Part shown: positions 14,832 to 23,303 of the stretch, piece after piece
Layout of the letters: the number at the start of each line of letters is the position of its first letter
How positions within the stretch are numbered: position 1 is the first letter of the stretch
Assembly (NCBI GenBank): GCA_035553055.1
Contig: DATNEK010000187.1
Location: 1 to 30,257, forward strand
DNA length: 30,257 nucleotides
Direction of reading: 5' to 3'
Source of the DNA: Chersky-822 sp035553055
GTDB lineage: Bacteria; Actinomycetota; Actinomycetes; Streptosporangiales; Streptosporangiaceae
Position numbers and translations under genes: made by a program
The notes under the pieces: generated by a model
What the model was told of the DNA's origin: nothing
Databases searched by the model: none
Seen by the model: only the letters and a program-made list of their open reading frames with translations

Positions 14832-17800
14832 TCAGGCAACGACCTTCGCCGTCGAAGAGCCGTCTGGCAGGCGCCGGACCTCCAGCCGCTCGGTCACCCG
14901 TTCCTTGAGGTCGGCGACGTGGCTGACGATGCCGACGGCCCTGCCCCGGTCGCGCAGGTCGTCGATGACGCCGAGCACCTGGTCAAGCGTCTGCTCGTCG
15001 AGCGAGCCGAATCCCTCGTCGATGAACAGCGTCTGAAGATCGACTCCGCCGGCCTCCGCCTTGACCACGTCGGCTAGACCGAGCGCGAGCGCCAGCGAGG
15101 TGTAGAACGCCTCGCCGCCTGACAGTGACCTCGGGCTGCGCTGCTCGCCCGTGTACCTGTCGATCACCGAAAGCGTCAGCCCGCCGCGCTGCCGCCGCGA
15201 CTCGCCTTCGTCGGTCCTGCGCAATTCGTACCTGCCCGATGACATGACCGCGAGCCGCACGTTGGCGGCCGCGACAACCTGCTCGAACCAGTGCCGCAGC
15301 ACGTACGTGGTCAGCGCGATCCTGCGGCGTCCGTCTATGCCCTTGGCCAGGCCAGCCAGGTAGATCACCGGCGCGGTCGTCGCTTCGAGCGCCCGCGAGG
15401 TCTCCTGCGCCGCCCGCACCTCGGCCAGCCTGGCGGCAAGCCGGTTGGCGCTGGCCAGATGAGCGTCGCGAGCCGACCTGGCTTCTCGTTCGGCTTCGCG
15501 CGCCCGCTCGAGTTCGGCCGCCGCCGCGGCTGCCGCCGTACTCGCCTCGTCGGCACGGGCGGGATCAAGCCCGGCGAGGTCCGGCGCGCGGGCGGCTGAG
15601 CGCAACTCGGCCAGCGCGGTAAGCCAGGCCGCCACTTCCCGGTCAAGCTTCGCCTGCTCGTCTAGCGAACGGACCGCCGCCCTGGCGCACTCAACCGCCT
15701 GCGCACCGAGGCCAAGGTCAAGCGGAAGCGTGCCATTGTGGGCGTCACTGGCAGCGCGGCCGAACCCGCTCGCCATCGCCTCGTCCTCGGCCCGTCTCCT
15801 CGCCCTATCCTCGGCGTCGAGTGCCGTCGCGAGGCAGTCGAGCGTGGCGGCGAACGCAAGTTCGATGCGGACCGACTCCTCGACCGCCGCGTGCTTGTCA
15901 GACACGGTCTTATGCGGCGCGGCGACCCAAGCGAGCTTGTCACGCAAGGCGACCAGGTCCGATTCGGCGCGCCCGGCCTCAGCTTCCGCCCGCGCCCGCT
16001 CAGCCGTGGCCACGATCAGCTCATCGGACAGACGGGCCGAATCCGCGCGCAAGCTGGCCACCTCGGACTCCAGTCGACTCGCTTCCCGCTGAGCCTCTTC
16101 GGCCGCGATCACCCGCTCGGCAACCGCCGCCTCGATGGCGGCCAGGTCGGCTGCGGTCCGCTCGCCGACCACAGCGGCCAGGACAGCCACCTGCCCATCA
16201 ACCTCGCAGTGCGCTGCCTGTGCCGCAACCCTCGCCTGGTCGGCGGCGTCTCTGCGACGCCTCGCCGCCGCCACGGCTTCCGCAGTCACCGGCTGCGCGT
16301 CCGGCCGGGCCAGCGCGGGGTGATCCACCGAACCGCAGACCGGGCAGCGCGCGCCATCGACGAGCCCGGTGGCGAGTTCGGCCGCGATCCCGGCCAGCCT
16401 GGCGTCCATCGCCGCCTGGTGCGCGTCGACCTGCCGCTGATGTTCAGCCACCGCTTCCCGCATCGCCGCCGCCTTGGCCGAGAGGAGCGGCTCAAGCTCG
16501 GCCAGCTCGCGCGCCACCGCGCAGATCTTGGCAACCTCGGCCCGCTGCTGTCTGGCCGCGTCAAGTCCGGCTGCCACGCCGATGGCCGCGGACAACCCTG
16601 CCTGCGCCGCCTCGATCCGGCCAGGCAAATCGGACCTGGCGGCATCCAATTCGCCGACCGCCGCGATCGCCCGCCGAGCGGCGAGTGTCAGCCCGGCGAC
16701 CGTTACCTCGAAATGCGAAATTCGATTTTCAGATTGAACGAAATCGTACAAGCTGGCCGCCTCGCGCTGGTCGGCCTCGGCCCGGATGGCGGCATCCTTG
16801 CCTGCCTTCCTGGCTCGCGTGGTGTCGGCCGAGCCGGTGACTAGCCCGCGGAGATCCTGCCAGCGGTCAGCCTCGGCACCGGCGGTGCCGGCGCTGCCAC
16901 CGACACTGTCAAGCAGACCGGCGAGTTCCCCCCTCGCCGCTTGGACCGCGCGCTCGGCCTCGGTTAGCACGACCAGCAGCGGCCTGACCGGCTCGGCCCG
17001 ACGGACGGCATCGAGGGCAGCGGCTCGCCGGTCGTGCTCGGCGCGGGTCACCTCGTGCTCGGCGAGCCTGGCCAGTACCGAGGTCAATCGCGTCATCCTT
17101 GCCGCTCGCTGCGCCGTCTCCTGCGCGGCTGTCTCCGCACAGGCCACCTGGTCGGTGGCAAGCTCGAGCGCGGACGCGGCGATGGCGAGCCGATCGGCAA
17201 GCTCGTCAGCTACTTGCGCCAAGCGGAGCGCCCTGTCGGCCGACGGTGCCGCGATCAGCTCGCCGCGCAAGTCAGCGTCGAGTCCAGCGGCCTCGGCTGC
17301 CGCGGAGACCGCCGTGTCTACCTCGCTGTCGGCACGCTGCCGTGCCCGCAGCGCGTCACCACGCCGCCGGTCAAGCTCGGTGGTGATCTTGTCGTACAAC
17401 TGGGTGCCGAACAGCTTGGTGAGCAGCGCCCGCCTGGTGTCGTCATCGGATCGCAGGAACCTGGCGAACTCGCCTTGCGGCAGCAACATCACCTGAGTGA
17501 ACTGCGCCAGGTTGAGCCCGACCGCCGTGGTGACCGCGTCGCCAACCTCGGCCTTGTTCGACGAGACGCTGACCCAGCGCCCCGCGGTCAGTCGCTGCAG
17601 GTGCACCCGCATCGGCTCGGTCGTCCGGCCTTGGCCGCGCCGCTTGAGCCGCTGGTGCTCGGGCACCCGGGTGATCAGGTAACGCGTGCCTGCCAGCGAG
17701 TACTCAAGGCGCACCATCGGCTCGATGTCGGGTTCAGCGAAGTCAGAATGCAACCGGTCCTGCGCCGCGTCCTGCCCGGCCAGGCCGCCGTACAAGGCGA

Positions 17801-17948
17801 ACGTGATCGCGTCGAGTATCGTCGTCTTCCCAGCGCCGGTCGGGCCTTCGAGCAGGAAAAGCCCAGAGCGGCAGAGCTGGTCGAAGTCGATCCGCTGGGC
17901 GGTCGCATACGGCCCGAACGCTTGGAGTTCCAGGCTGTGCAGCCGCAT
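14832..17948 (-). CDS. sbcC: Nuclease SbcCD subunit C (Rad50-like ATPase)
   Basis: SbcC is the SMC-type ATPase of the SbcCD complex, which opens DNA hairpins and blocked ends. The 1038-residue length is normal. Order of parts: N-terminal FGPYATAQRIDFD; Walker A GPTGAGKTT near residue 36; a Q-loop region (LLPQGEFARFLRS); long Ala/Glu/Arg-rich coiled coil; the zinc hook CPVCGSVDHPAL near residue 534; a second coil; signature motif SLSGGEAFYTSLALALGLADV near 942; Walker B LFIDEGFGSLDE near 976; and a final H-loop in GIVSHVADLKERV. The start overlaps the sbcD stop by one base (TGATG), so the subunits are co-translated. All catalytic motifs are intact. Confidence 0.96.
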   Translation of the reverse strand: MRLHSLELQAFGPYATAQRIDFDQLCRSGLFLLEGPTGAGKTTILDAITFALYGGLAGQDAAQDRLHSDFAEPDIEPMVRLEYSLAGTRYLITRVPEHQRLKRRGQGRTTEPMRVHLQRLTAGRWVSVSSNKAEVGDAVTTAVGLNLAQFTQVMLLPQGEFARFLRSDDDTRRALLTKLFGTQLYDKITTELDRRRGDALRARQRADSEVDTAVSAAAEAAGLDADLRGELIAAPSADRALRLAQVADELADRLAIAASALELATDQVACAETAAQETAQRAARMTRLTSVLARLAEHEVTRAEHDRRAAALDAVRRAEPVRPLLVVLTEAERAVQAARGELAGLLDSVGGSAGTAGAEADRWQDLRGLVTGSADTTRARKAGKDAAIRAEADQREAASLYDFVQSENRISHFEVTVAGLTLAARRAIAAVGELDAARSDLPGRIEAAQAGLSAAIGVAAGLDAARQQRAEVAKICAVARELAELEPLLSAKAAAMREAVAEHQRQVDAHQAAMDARLAGIAAELATGLVDGARCPVCGSVDHPALARPDAQPVTAEAVAAARRRRDAADQARVAAQAAHCEVDGQVAVLAAVVGERTAADLAAIEAAVAERVIAAEEAQREASRLESEVASLRADSARLSDELIVATAERARAEAEAGRAESDLVALRDKLAWVAAPHKTVSDKHAAVEESVRIELAFAATLDCLATALDAEDRARRRAEDEAMASGFGRAASDAHNGTLPLDLGLGAQAVECARAAVRSLDEQAKLDREVAAWLTALAELRSAARAPDLAGLDPARADEASTAAAAAAAELERAREAEREARSARDAHLASANRLAARLAEVRAAQETSRALEATTAPVIYLAGLAKGIDGRRRIALTTYVLRHWFEQVVAAANVRLAVMSSGRYELRRTDEGESRRQRGGLTLSVIDRYTGEQRSPRSLSGGEAFYTSLALALGLADVVKAEAGGVDLQTLFIDEGFGSLDEQTLDQVLGVIDDLRDRGRAVGIVSHVADLKERVTERLEVRRLPDGSSTAKVVA

Positions 17949-19144
17949 CAGGCCGCTTCGATCAACGCCGTCAAAGAACCCGTCTCGGGCGCGTCGGCGT
18001 GCGCCGCGGACTCGATCACGTCAGCGAGCACGGCCCGTTGCTCGTCGTCCGGCCAGCCGCCGCTGGCGAACTCGACGAACATGCCGCAGATCTCGGCCGG
18101 ATCGGCGGCGCGCGCCAGCCTCCGCAAATCCGATGCCGGGCTCGGCAGCTCGCTTTCTGGCGCGAAATCGAGCACGAGCGTGTGCGGCCACCGTTCGCGC
18201 AGCCGTTCCATCGGCGACGGCGGACGCACGGTGTCGGTGAGAATGACCTTGACCCACGCATCGGCTAGGTCGGGGTCGGCGTCGGCGGTCGCGAGCAGCT
18301 CGTCGAGGGTGCCGCGCACCTGCCTGAGCCGCCGTGGCACCGGCGCGGCGAGCTTGGTCGTGGTCACCGCGCCAGCGGAGTCGATCTCGGCAAGCGTGAC
18401 CGACTTAGCCTGGTGGCGTTCTGAGAAGGAAAACGCCAGCGGCGAGCCGCTGTACCTGATCCGGTCGGGCTCGGTCGGTGGCCGGACATCCTGCTGACCG
18501 TGCAGATGGCCGAGCGCGACGTAATTCAGGCCGGCGAACACCGACGCTGGCGCGTCGCCGATGCCACCGACCCTGATGTCCCTTTCTGATTCGCAGGGCA
18601 GTGCTCCGCTGACGAACGCGTGCGCCGTGACGACGGTCCGGCCTATGCCGCGGCTGGCGGCATCGGCCCGGATCTGAGCGGTCGCCGCCGCCAGCACCGA
18701 AGTGTGCGAGCGCTGCGCGCCCAGGTCGGCCATGACCGCGTCCGGCAGCAGGTACGGGATGCCGTAGATGGCGATCTCGCCGTGGTCGTCGTTCAGCACG
18801 ACCGGATTTGCGATGTCGGCGACGCCGGTGCGCAGGTGCACGCCCGCTACCTCGCTGAGACTCGCGCCGAAACCAAGCCTGACCGCCGAGTCATGGTTGC
18901 CGCTGATCAGCACCACGGGGATCCGGGCGCTCGCGAACCCGCCCAGGGCGCGGTCGAGCACGGCGACCGCCTCGATCGGCGGCACGGCCCGATCGTAGAT
19001 GTCGCCGGCCACCACAACAGCGTCAACCTGGTTGCTCACCGACTCGGCGAGTAGCCAATCGAGAAACGTCGCCTGGTAAGGCAGCAGGTCTTCGCCGTGC
19101 AACGTCCGCCCCAGATGCCAGTCCGAGGTGTGGATCAGTTTCAT
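17948..19144 (-). CDS. sbcD: Nuclease SbcCD subunit D (Mre11-like)
   Basis: SbcD is the Mn-dependent nuclease of SbcCD. From ATG 19144 it has 398 residues. The five phosphoesterase motifs are visible: HTSDWHLG near residue 5, VVVAGDIYDR, VLISGNHDSAVRLG, TAHAFVSGA and VALGHLHGQQ. The longer frame to 19219 is rejected because MKLIHTSDWHLG is the standard SbcD N-terminus. There is no clear Shine-Dalgarno sequence. It is the first gene of sbcD-sbcC and divergent from the KimA-like gene across a 146-bp gap. Confidence 0.95.
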   Translation of the reverse strand: MKLIHTSDWHLGRTLHGEDLLPYQATFLDWLLAESVSNQVDAVVVAGDIYDRAVPPIEAVAVLDRALGGFASARIPVVLISGNHDSAVRLGFGASLSEVAGVHLRTGVADIANPVVLNDDHGEIAIYGIPYLLPDAVMADLGAQRSHTSVLAAATAQIRADAASRGIGRTVVTAHAFVSGALPCESERDIRVGGIGDAPASVFAGLNYVALGHLHGQQDVRPPTEPDRIRYSGSPLAFSFSERHQAKSVTLAEIDSAGAVTTTKLAAPVPRRLRQVRGTLDELLATADADPDLADAWVKVILTDTVRPPSPMERLRERWPHTLVLDFAPESELPSPASDLRRLARAADPAEICGMFVEFASGGWPDDEQRAVLADVIESAAHADAPETGSLTALIEAA

Positions 19145-19290
19145 CGCCGCACCGTGATTGTCCTCGGGGAAGAGGTGCTTGATCGACTGCGCTCCATCAT
19201 GCCTGGCGGCGCGGACCATTCACCGGCATTGGCCTGCGGCGGCGTGTCGCGCCCGAGGCTGGTCGCCTGACGAATGCGCGCGAGGCCACC

Positions 19291-21162
19291 GTGCTTGGAT
19301 TGACTCTTGTGACCACAAGCGGCGAGTCGGTCCCTGACGAGGAAGAGCGGCACAGGCTGACCACCCTGTCCGGCCTGGCCGCGCTGTCGCTTGACGCGCT
19401 GTCGTCCGTGGCCTACGGGCCAGAGGCGATCGTGGTCGTGCTGGTAGCCGCCGGCACCGCCGGCCTTGCTTACACGCTCCCAGTGACCGGCGCAATCGTG
19501 GTCCTGCTGGCCGTACTCGTGGTCTCATACCGACAGGTCATCGAGGCTTTCCCCGGTGGCGGCGGCGCCTACGCGGTCGCCTCGACGCACCTGGGCAAGA
19601 CGCCGGGCCTGATCGCGGCCGGCTCGCTGATCGTCGACTACGTGCTCAACGCGGCCGTCGGCGTCTCCGCCGGTGTCGCGGCGCTGACCTCGGCGTTTCC
19701 GAGCTTGTTCGGCGCTAGGGTGCCGATCTGCCTGATCGTGCTCGCGCTGATCACCGCGGCCAATCTGTGGGGCGTGGCCGAATCGGCGCGGCTTTTCATC
19801 ATCCCGACGTTGCTCTTCATCGGCGCGATCGCGCTGGTCATCATCTCCGGCCTGGTCCACACCCACCCCGTCGTCCCGCCGCGGTCGCACCTGCCGGGGG
19901 CAGGCACCATTGAGTCGGTCGGGATACTGCTGCTGCTCCGCGCGTTCGCCTCCGGCTGCTCGGCGCTGACCGGCGTGGAGGCGATCGCCAACGCGGTGCC
20001 GTCGTTCCGCAAGCCGCGAGCCAAGCACGCCAAGAACACCGAGGCATGGCTTGGCGCGCTACTCGGCGCGATGCTGATCGGCCTGGCGATCTTGATCAAG
20101 AAGTACCACGTCACGCCCGACCCGCGCCAGACGGTGCTCGCCCAGCTCGCCGCCGCCGGCCTTGGCAAGGGGATCGGGTTCTATTTCGTGCAGCTGATCA
20201 CCACTGTGCTGCTCGCGCTGGCGGCGAACACTTCGTTCGGCGGCCTGCCCGTGCTCGCTTCGCTGCTCGCGAGGGACAACTACCTGCCGCATCTTTTCTT
20301 CCTGCGCGCTGACCGGCAGGTGCATCGCTACGGGGTGATCGTTCTCGCGGTACTCGCTGCCGCGTTGCTTGTGGTCGCCGATGGCAACACCCAGCGGCTC
20401 GTGCCGCTATTCGCGATCGGGGTTTTCGTCGGTTTCACGCTGTCTCAGGCCGGGATGGTCAGGCACTGGCGCCAGCGACGCACAGCCGGCTTCCAGTGGC
20501 GGGCGAGCATCAACGGCCTCGGCGCTGTGCTCACGCTCGCGGCGCTCGCGGTCGAGCTGATCAGCAAGTTCACCGAGGGTGCCTGGCTAGTCGTGATCGT
20601 GATCCCGCTGTTCGTTGCCATGTTCTGGCGGGTGCACGCGACCTACGACCGGATCGGCGCGCTGCTCGAACTCGGCAAGCTGCCGCCGAAACCAAAGCTG
20701 ATCGGCTCGCTGGTCGTGGTCCCGGTCGGCGGAATCTCGCGCCTGACAGAAGAGGGCATCTCGGCCGCGCTCTCACTCGGCGACGAGATCGTCGCGGTGA
20801 CCGTCTGCTACAAGGATCCCGACGACGAAGCGACCGACACCAGGCTCAGGGAGCAGTGGGATCAGTGGGATCCCGGCGTGCCTCTAGTCACTCTCCACAC
20901 CGACCACCGCTCGCTCGGGCCGCCGATCGTTGAGTACCTGCGTGACCTGGAATCCCAGGATAAGTATCACCGCATCGTCGTGCTGATCCCCGAGGTACAG
21001 CCGGCCAGACGCTGGCAGCGCATACTGCACAACCAGCGAGGTTTCGTCCTTGACCAGGCCATTCAGCGCGGCACCGTCAACGTGGTCATCTGCCGTCTCC
21101 ACTTCCAGCTAGCCAACTGGCCGGAGCCCGGTTCGTCGATCACCACCACATCGGTCCCATGA
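19291..21162 (+). CDS. KimA-like high-affinity potassium importer (APC superfamily)
   Basis: This 623-residue membrane transporter closely resembles Bacillus KimA (YdaO), a K+/H+ symporter. Shared segments are LSLDALSSVAYG near the N-terminus, VSYRQVIEAFPGGGGAYAVA, GLIAAGSLIVDYVLNAAVGVSAG, FASGCSALTGVEAIANAVPSFR, LALAANTSFGGLPVLASLLARDNY, FVGFTLSQAGM, and the C-terminal cytoplasmic ILHNQ motif. About twelve helices are followed by a soluble domain of roughly 160 residues. GTG 19291 has GAGG five bases upstream, though GTG 19309 is also possible. It overlaps the next gene by four bases. Bacillus KimA is controlled by c-di-AMP, through a riboswitch and by protein binding; no ydaO riboswitch is visible here. 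Databases often call such proteins amino-acid permeases. Confidence 0.87.
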   Translation: MLGLTLVTTSGESVPDEEERHRLTTLSGLAALSLDALSSVAYGPEAIVVVLVAAGTAGLAYTLPVTGAIVVLLAVLVVSYRQVIEAFPGGGGAYAVASTHLGKTPGLIAAGSLIVDYVLNAAVGVSAGVAALTSAFPSLFGARVPICLIVLALITAANLWGVAESARLFIIPTLLFIGAIALVIISGLVHTHPVVPPRSHLPGAGTIESVGILLLLRAFASGCSALTGVEAIANAVPSFRKPRAKHAKNTEAWLGALLGAMLIGLAILIKKYHVTPDPRQTVLAQLAAAGLGKGIGFYFVQLITTVLLALAANTSFGGLPVLASLLARDNYLPHLFFLRADRQVHRYGVIVLAVLAAALLVVADGNTQRLVPLFAIGVFVGFTLSQAGMVRHWRQRRTAGFQWRASINGLGAVLTLAALAVELISKFTEGAWLVVIVIPLFVAMFWRVHATYDRIGALLELGKLPPKPKLIGSLVVVPVGGISRLTEEGISAALSLGDEIVAVTVCYKDPDDEATDTRLREQWDQWDPGVPLVTLHTDHRSLGPPIVEYLRDLESQDKYHRIVVLIPEVQPARRWQRILHNQRGFVLDQAIQRGTVNVVICRLHFQLANWPEPGSSITTTSVP

Positions 21163-21566
21163 AGCCAGATGAAGCCAGACGGCTCTTTTCGACCGCGCGG
21201 GTAGCCAGACTCGCTACCTCGGCGGGGAGTACCCCGCACGTCGTACCCTTCACGTTCGCCGTCGACGGCGATGTGGTCTACACCGCCGTGGACGCCAAGC
21301 CGAAGTCGACCACCAACCTGCGACGGCTGCGAAACATTCGTGACAACCCTGCTGTCGCGCTGCTCGCCGACCATTACGACGAAGACTGGGCGTCCCTTTG
21401 GTGGGTACGCGCCGACGGACTCGCCCGCGTCGTCACCGGCGCCGAGGCCATGGCGCGGCCGATCCGGCTGCTGGCCGACCGCTACCCCCAGTACGCGGCC
21501 AGCCCGCCCGGCGGCCCCGTTATCGCGATCCAGGTCGCTCGGTGGTCGGGCTGGTCCGCGAGCTGA
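21159..21566 (+). CDS. PPOX-class split-barrel F420/FMN-dependent oxidoreductase
   Basis: This is a small split beta-barrel protein of 135 residues in the pyridoxamine-5'-phosphate-oxidase-like fold. Such actinobacterial proteins use F420 or FMN. The N-terminus (EARRLFSTARVARLATS, then PHVVPFTFAVDGDVVYTAVD) and the cofactor-side segments (PKSTTNLRRLRNIRDNPAVALLADHYDEDW and LWWVRADGLARV) match the Rv0121c-like subgroup. ATG 21159 overlaps the KimA-like stop by four bases, so it is translationally coupled. The substrate is unknown. An F420-type LLM enzyme encoded next door fits an F420-making host. Confidence 0.85.
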   Translation: MKPDEARRLFSTARVARLATSAGSTPHVVPFTFAVDGDVVYTAVDAKPKSTTNLRRLRNIRDNPAVALLADHYDEDWASLWWVRADGLARVVTGAEAMARPIRLLADRYPQYAASPPGGPVIAIQVARWSGWSAS

Positions 21567-21576
21567 CTGGGGCTGG

Positions 21577-22449
21577 TCAGAGGTCAGCCACCTGCGGGAT
21601 CACCTGGGAACCGATGATCTCTAGCGGGCTGACGTCCCAGACATTGGCGACGGCACCGATGGCGGTGTCGAAACCCATCTCGGCGAGCCCGCCCAGCGCC
21701 TCGACGATCTCGCCAGCCTTCTCGCCGTTGCGGCCGGTGTCGAAGATGAAGTAGCAGGACTTGCGAATCTCGTCATAGACCCGGCCTTCGGCGTCACAGT
21801 GCTCCCTCAGCACGTCGAGCTTGCGGGCCAGGTCGGGGCCGGGGAACAGATTGCAGGCTTGGGCGTAACGCGCGACGAACCGAAGCGTCTTGCGCTCACC
21901 GCCGCCGCCGATCATGATCGGCGGGTGCGGCTTGGCCAGCGGCTGAGGATGGTTGAGCGGCCGGTCAAGCTCGTAGTGCAGGCCGCGATAGGGCGAATCG
22001 TCGTCGTTCCACATCTGGAGGCAGATCTGCAACGTCTCCTCGAGCCGTTCGAACCGCTCGGCGACAGGCGGGAACGGTATGCCAAGACCTTTGGACTCCT
22101 CCTCGTTCCACGCCGCCCCTATACCCAGCCAGGCCCGGCCGCCAGACAGCACGTCGAGGGTCGAGATGATCTTCCCGAGTATCCCAGGATGCCGGTAGAC
22201 GGCACCGGTCACAAGCGTGAGCAGCTTCGCACGGGACGTGCAGGCCGCGAGGTATCCGAGCGTGGTGTAGGCCTCGAGCATGTCGTTCTCCGGCGGCCCA
22301 GCCACCCGGATCTGGAAGAAGTGATCCATCACGCTGATGAACTCGAATCCCGCATCGTCGGCAGCCCGCGCCACGGTGGCCAGATCGGTGCCGAGTGTGG
22401 CCGGACCGCCCGGCCAGTTGAAGTCAGGAACCTGTAGTCCGATGTGCAT
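21577..22449 (-). CDS. LLM-class F420-dependent oxidoreductase
   Basis: This is a luciferase-like (beta-alpha)8-barrel oxidoreductase of 290 residues that probably uses F420. Visible are MHIGLQVPDFNWPGG, EFISVMDHFFQI, the TLVTGAVYRHPGILGKIISTLDVLSGGRAWLGIGAAWNEEE region characteristic of this family, RFERLEETLQI and PIMIGGGGERKTLR. The length is normal and no motif is missing. It converges with the split-barrel gene, with only 10 bp between the stops. No Shine-Dalgarno sequence is obvious before ATG 22449. The substrate is unknown. Confidence 0.9.
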   Translation of the reverse strand: MHIGLQVPDFNWPGGPATLGTDLATVARAADDAGFEFISVMDHFFQIRVAGPPENDMLEAYTTLGYLAACTSRAKLLTLVTGAVYRHPGILGKIISTLDVLSGGRAWLGIGAAWNEEESKGLGIPFPPVAERFERLEETLQICLQMWNDDDSPYRGLHYELDRPLNHPQPLAKPHPPIMIGGGGERKTLRFVARYAQACNLFPGPDLARKLDVLREHCDAEGRVYDEIRKSCYFIFDTGRNGEKAGEIVEALGGLAEMGFDTAIGAVANVWDVSPLEIIGSQVIPQVADL

Positions 22450-22510
22450 GGGCTCAATAATGCCGCTACCGCCCAGGCGAGGCGAAGCCGGGGCGGCAGC
22501 GACAGTATTG

Positions 22511-22537
22511 GCGGATCGAGCGGATCGAGCGGATCGA
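22511..22537. repeat. 9-bp tandem repeat, three units
   Basis: GCGGATCGA is repeated three times perfectly in the 97-bp gap between the LLM gene start and the small membrane protein stop. It could affect the LLM promoter or be neutral. Confidence 0.8.
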
Positions 22538-22546
22538 TCAGTTCCC

Positions 22547-22723
22547 TTAGTGCAAATGCAGGTTCACTCCAAGCAGCGTCAGCCACCAGAGCAAAACGGC
22601 GAGCAACCCGGAGGCGATGACCTTTAGCCAGCCAATCGTGATGTAGTGCTTACTGACAGCGATAATGATTCCCACAACGATGTAGATCAAGATGAGAAGC
22701 GTCATCATGGCCCGTTTGTTCAC
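22547..22723 (-). CDS. Small two-helix membrane protein
   Basis: A 58-codon ORF from GTG 22723, which has GGAG eight bases upstream. The N-terminus is NKRAMMTLL, then a helix (LILIYIVVGIIIAVS), a short polar turn (KHYITIG), and a second helix (VIASGLLAVLLWWLTLLGV), ending NLHLH. I do not recognise a named function. The Ile/Leu-rich pattern and terminal NLHxH look like a conserved actinobacterial small membrane protein. ATG 22708 is an alternative start without a good ribosome-binding site. Three palindromes lie upstream. Confidence 0.65.
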   Translation of the reverse strand: MNKRAMMTLLILIYIVVGIIIAVSKHYITIGWLKVIASGLLAVLLWWLTLLGVNLHLH

Positions 22724-22766
22724 TGACGTAGCTCCGATCTCCCAAGTATCCACGCAGCCGACGCCA

Positions 22767-22841
22767 TATCGGCCGATAGGCTTACACGACCGTTATAACG
22801 GCCCGAACACTACATGCGGGTAGTGCTCGGCACAACTACCC
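22767..22841. promoter_or_regulatory. Three palindromes between csoR and the small membrane gene
   Basis: TATCGGCCGATA (22767-22778) and CCGTTATAACGG (22790-22801) are perfect 12-bp palindromes. GGGTAGT-N10-ACTACCC (22818-22841) is a longer inverted repeat. The first two lie where the small membrane protein promoter should be and look like operators. The third may be the csoR terminator or another operator. Confidence 0.45.
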
Positions 22842-22903
22842 AGCCAACGCGGACATATTCGCTGGGAAATGGCCGCACCTAGGAGCCAGGCGAACCGGCT
22901 CGG

Positions 22904-23185
22904 CTAGCTCTTGACGAGGCGGGAGATTGCCTCGGCTGCCTCCTTGACCTTCTGCTCCCCCTCAGTGCCGCCGCGGGCCACGGCCTCGGTCACGCAGTGG
23001 CCGAGGTGGTCCTCAAGCAAGCCGAGTGCGACCGACTGCAGCGCACGAGTGACCGCGGCAACCTGAGTGAGGACGTCGATGCAGTACTCATCGGTGTCGA
23101 CCATTCGCTGCAGGCCACGGATCTGGCCTTCGATCCGCCGCAGGCGCTTGAGGTAGGCGTCCTTGTCCTGGCTGTAACCGCGCAT
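22904..23185 (-). CDS. csoR: CsoR-family metal-sensing repressor
   Basis: This four-helix-bundle DNA-binding repressor of the CsoR/RcnR family has 93 residues. The N-terminus (YLKRLRRIEGQIRGLQRMV) is the family hallmark. The Cu(I) ligand pattern Cys-His-Cys is visible: cysteine in DEYCIDVL, then His and Cys in DHLGHC, with the correct four-residue spacing. ATG 23185 has AAGG six bases upstream and matches family length; the longer frame to 23419 adds non-homologous residues. No CsoR-like box is seen at its own promoter, but one lies about 5.5 kb away before a metal-type permease (28663-28683). Copper is most likely; another thiophilic metal is possible. Confidence 0.87.
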   Translation of the reverse strand: MRGYSQDKDAYLKRLRRIEGQIRGLQRMVDTDEYCIDVLTQVAAVTRALQSVALGLLEDHLGHCVTEAVARGGTEGEQKVKEAAEAISRLVKS

Positions 23186-23276
23186 GCCTGACCTTACCTG
23201 GCCAGCGACAGCGTCCGCGAGATTGGCGTCTTCGCATAGTTCGCGTCGGCTCGGGTAGCTTCGCCGGGTTGATCTA

Positions 23277-23290
23277 TCGCTCGCGAGCGA
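23277..23290. promoter_or_regulatory. 14-bp perfect palindrome abutting a ribosome-binding site
   Basis: TCGCTCGCGAGCGA ends on the first base of the AAGGAG ribosome-binding site for the membrane protein at 23304. It lies in the 118-bp divergent region with csoR. It could be an operator or an mRNA hairpin that affects translation. Confidence 0.5.
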
Positions 23291-23303
23291 AGGAGTGATT
23301 GCT

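Noticed and set aside
14832..17948. Long plus-strand frames across sbcC
   Set aside because: They are shadow frames typical of high-GC coding DNA. The minus frame has all SbcC motifs; the plus frames are Arg/Pro/Ser-rich without domains.
19145..19290. ydaO-type c-di-AMP riboswitch before the KimA-like gene
   Set aside because: The gap is only 146 bp and also carries the sbcD promoter; none of the conserved ydaO core pieces were recognised.
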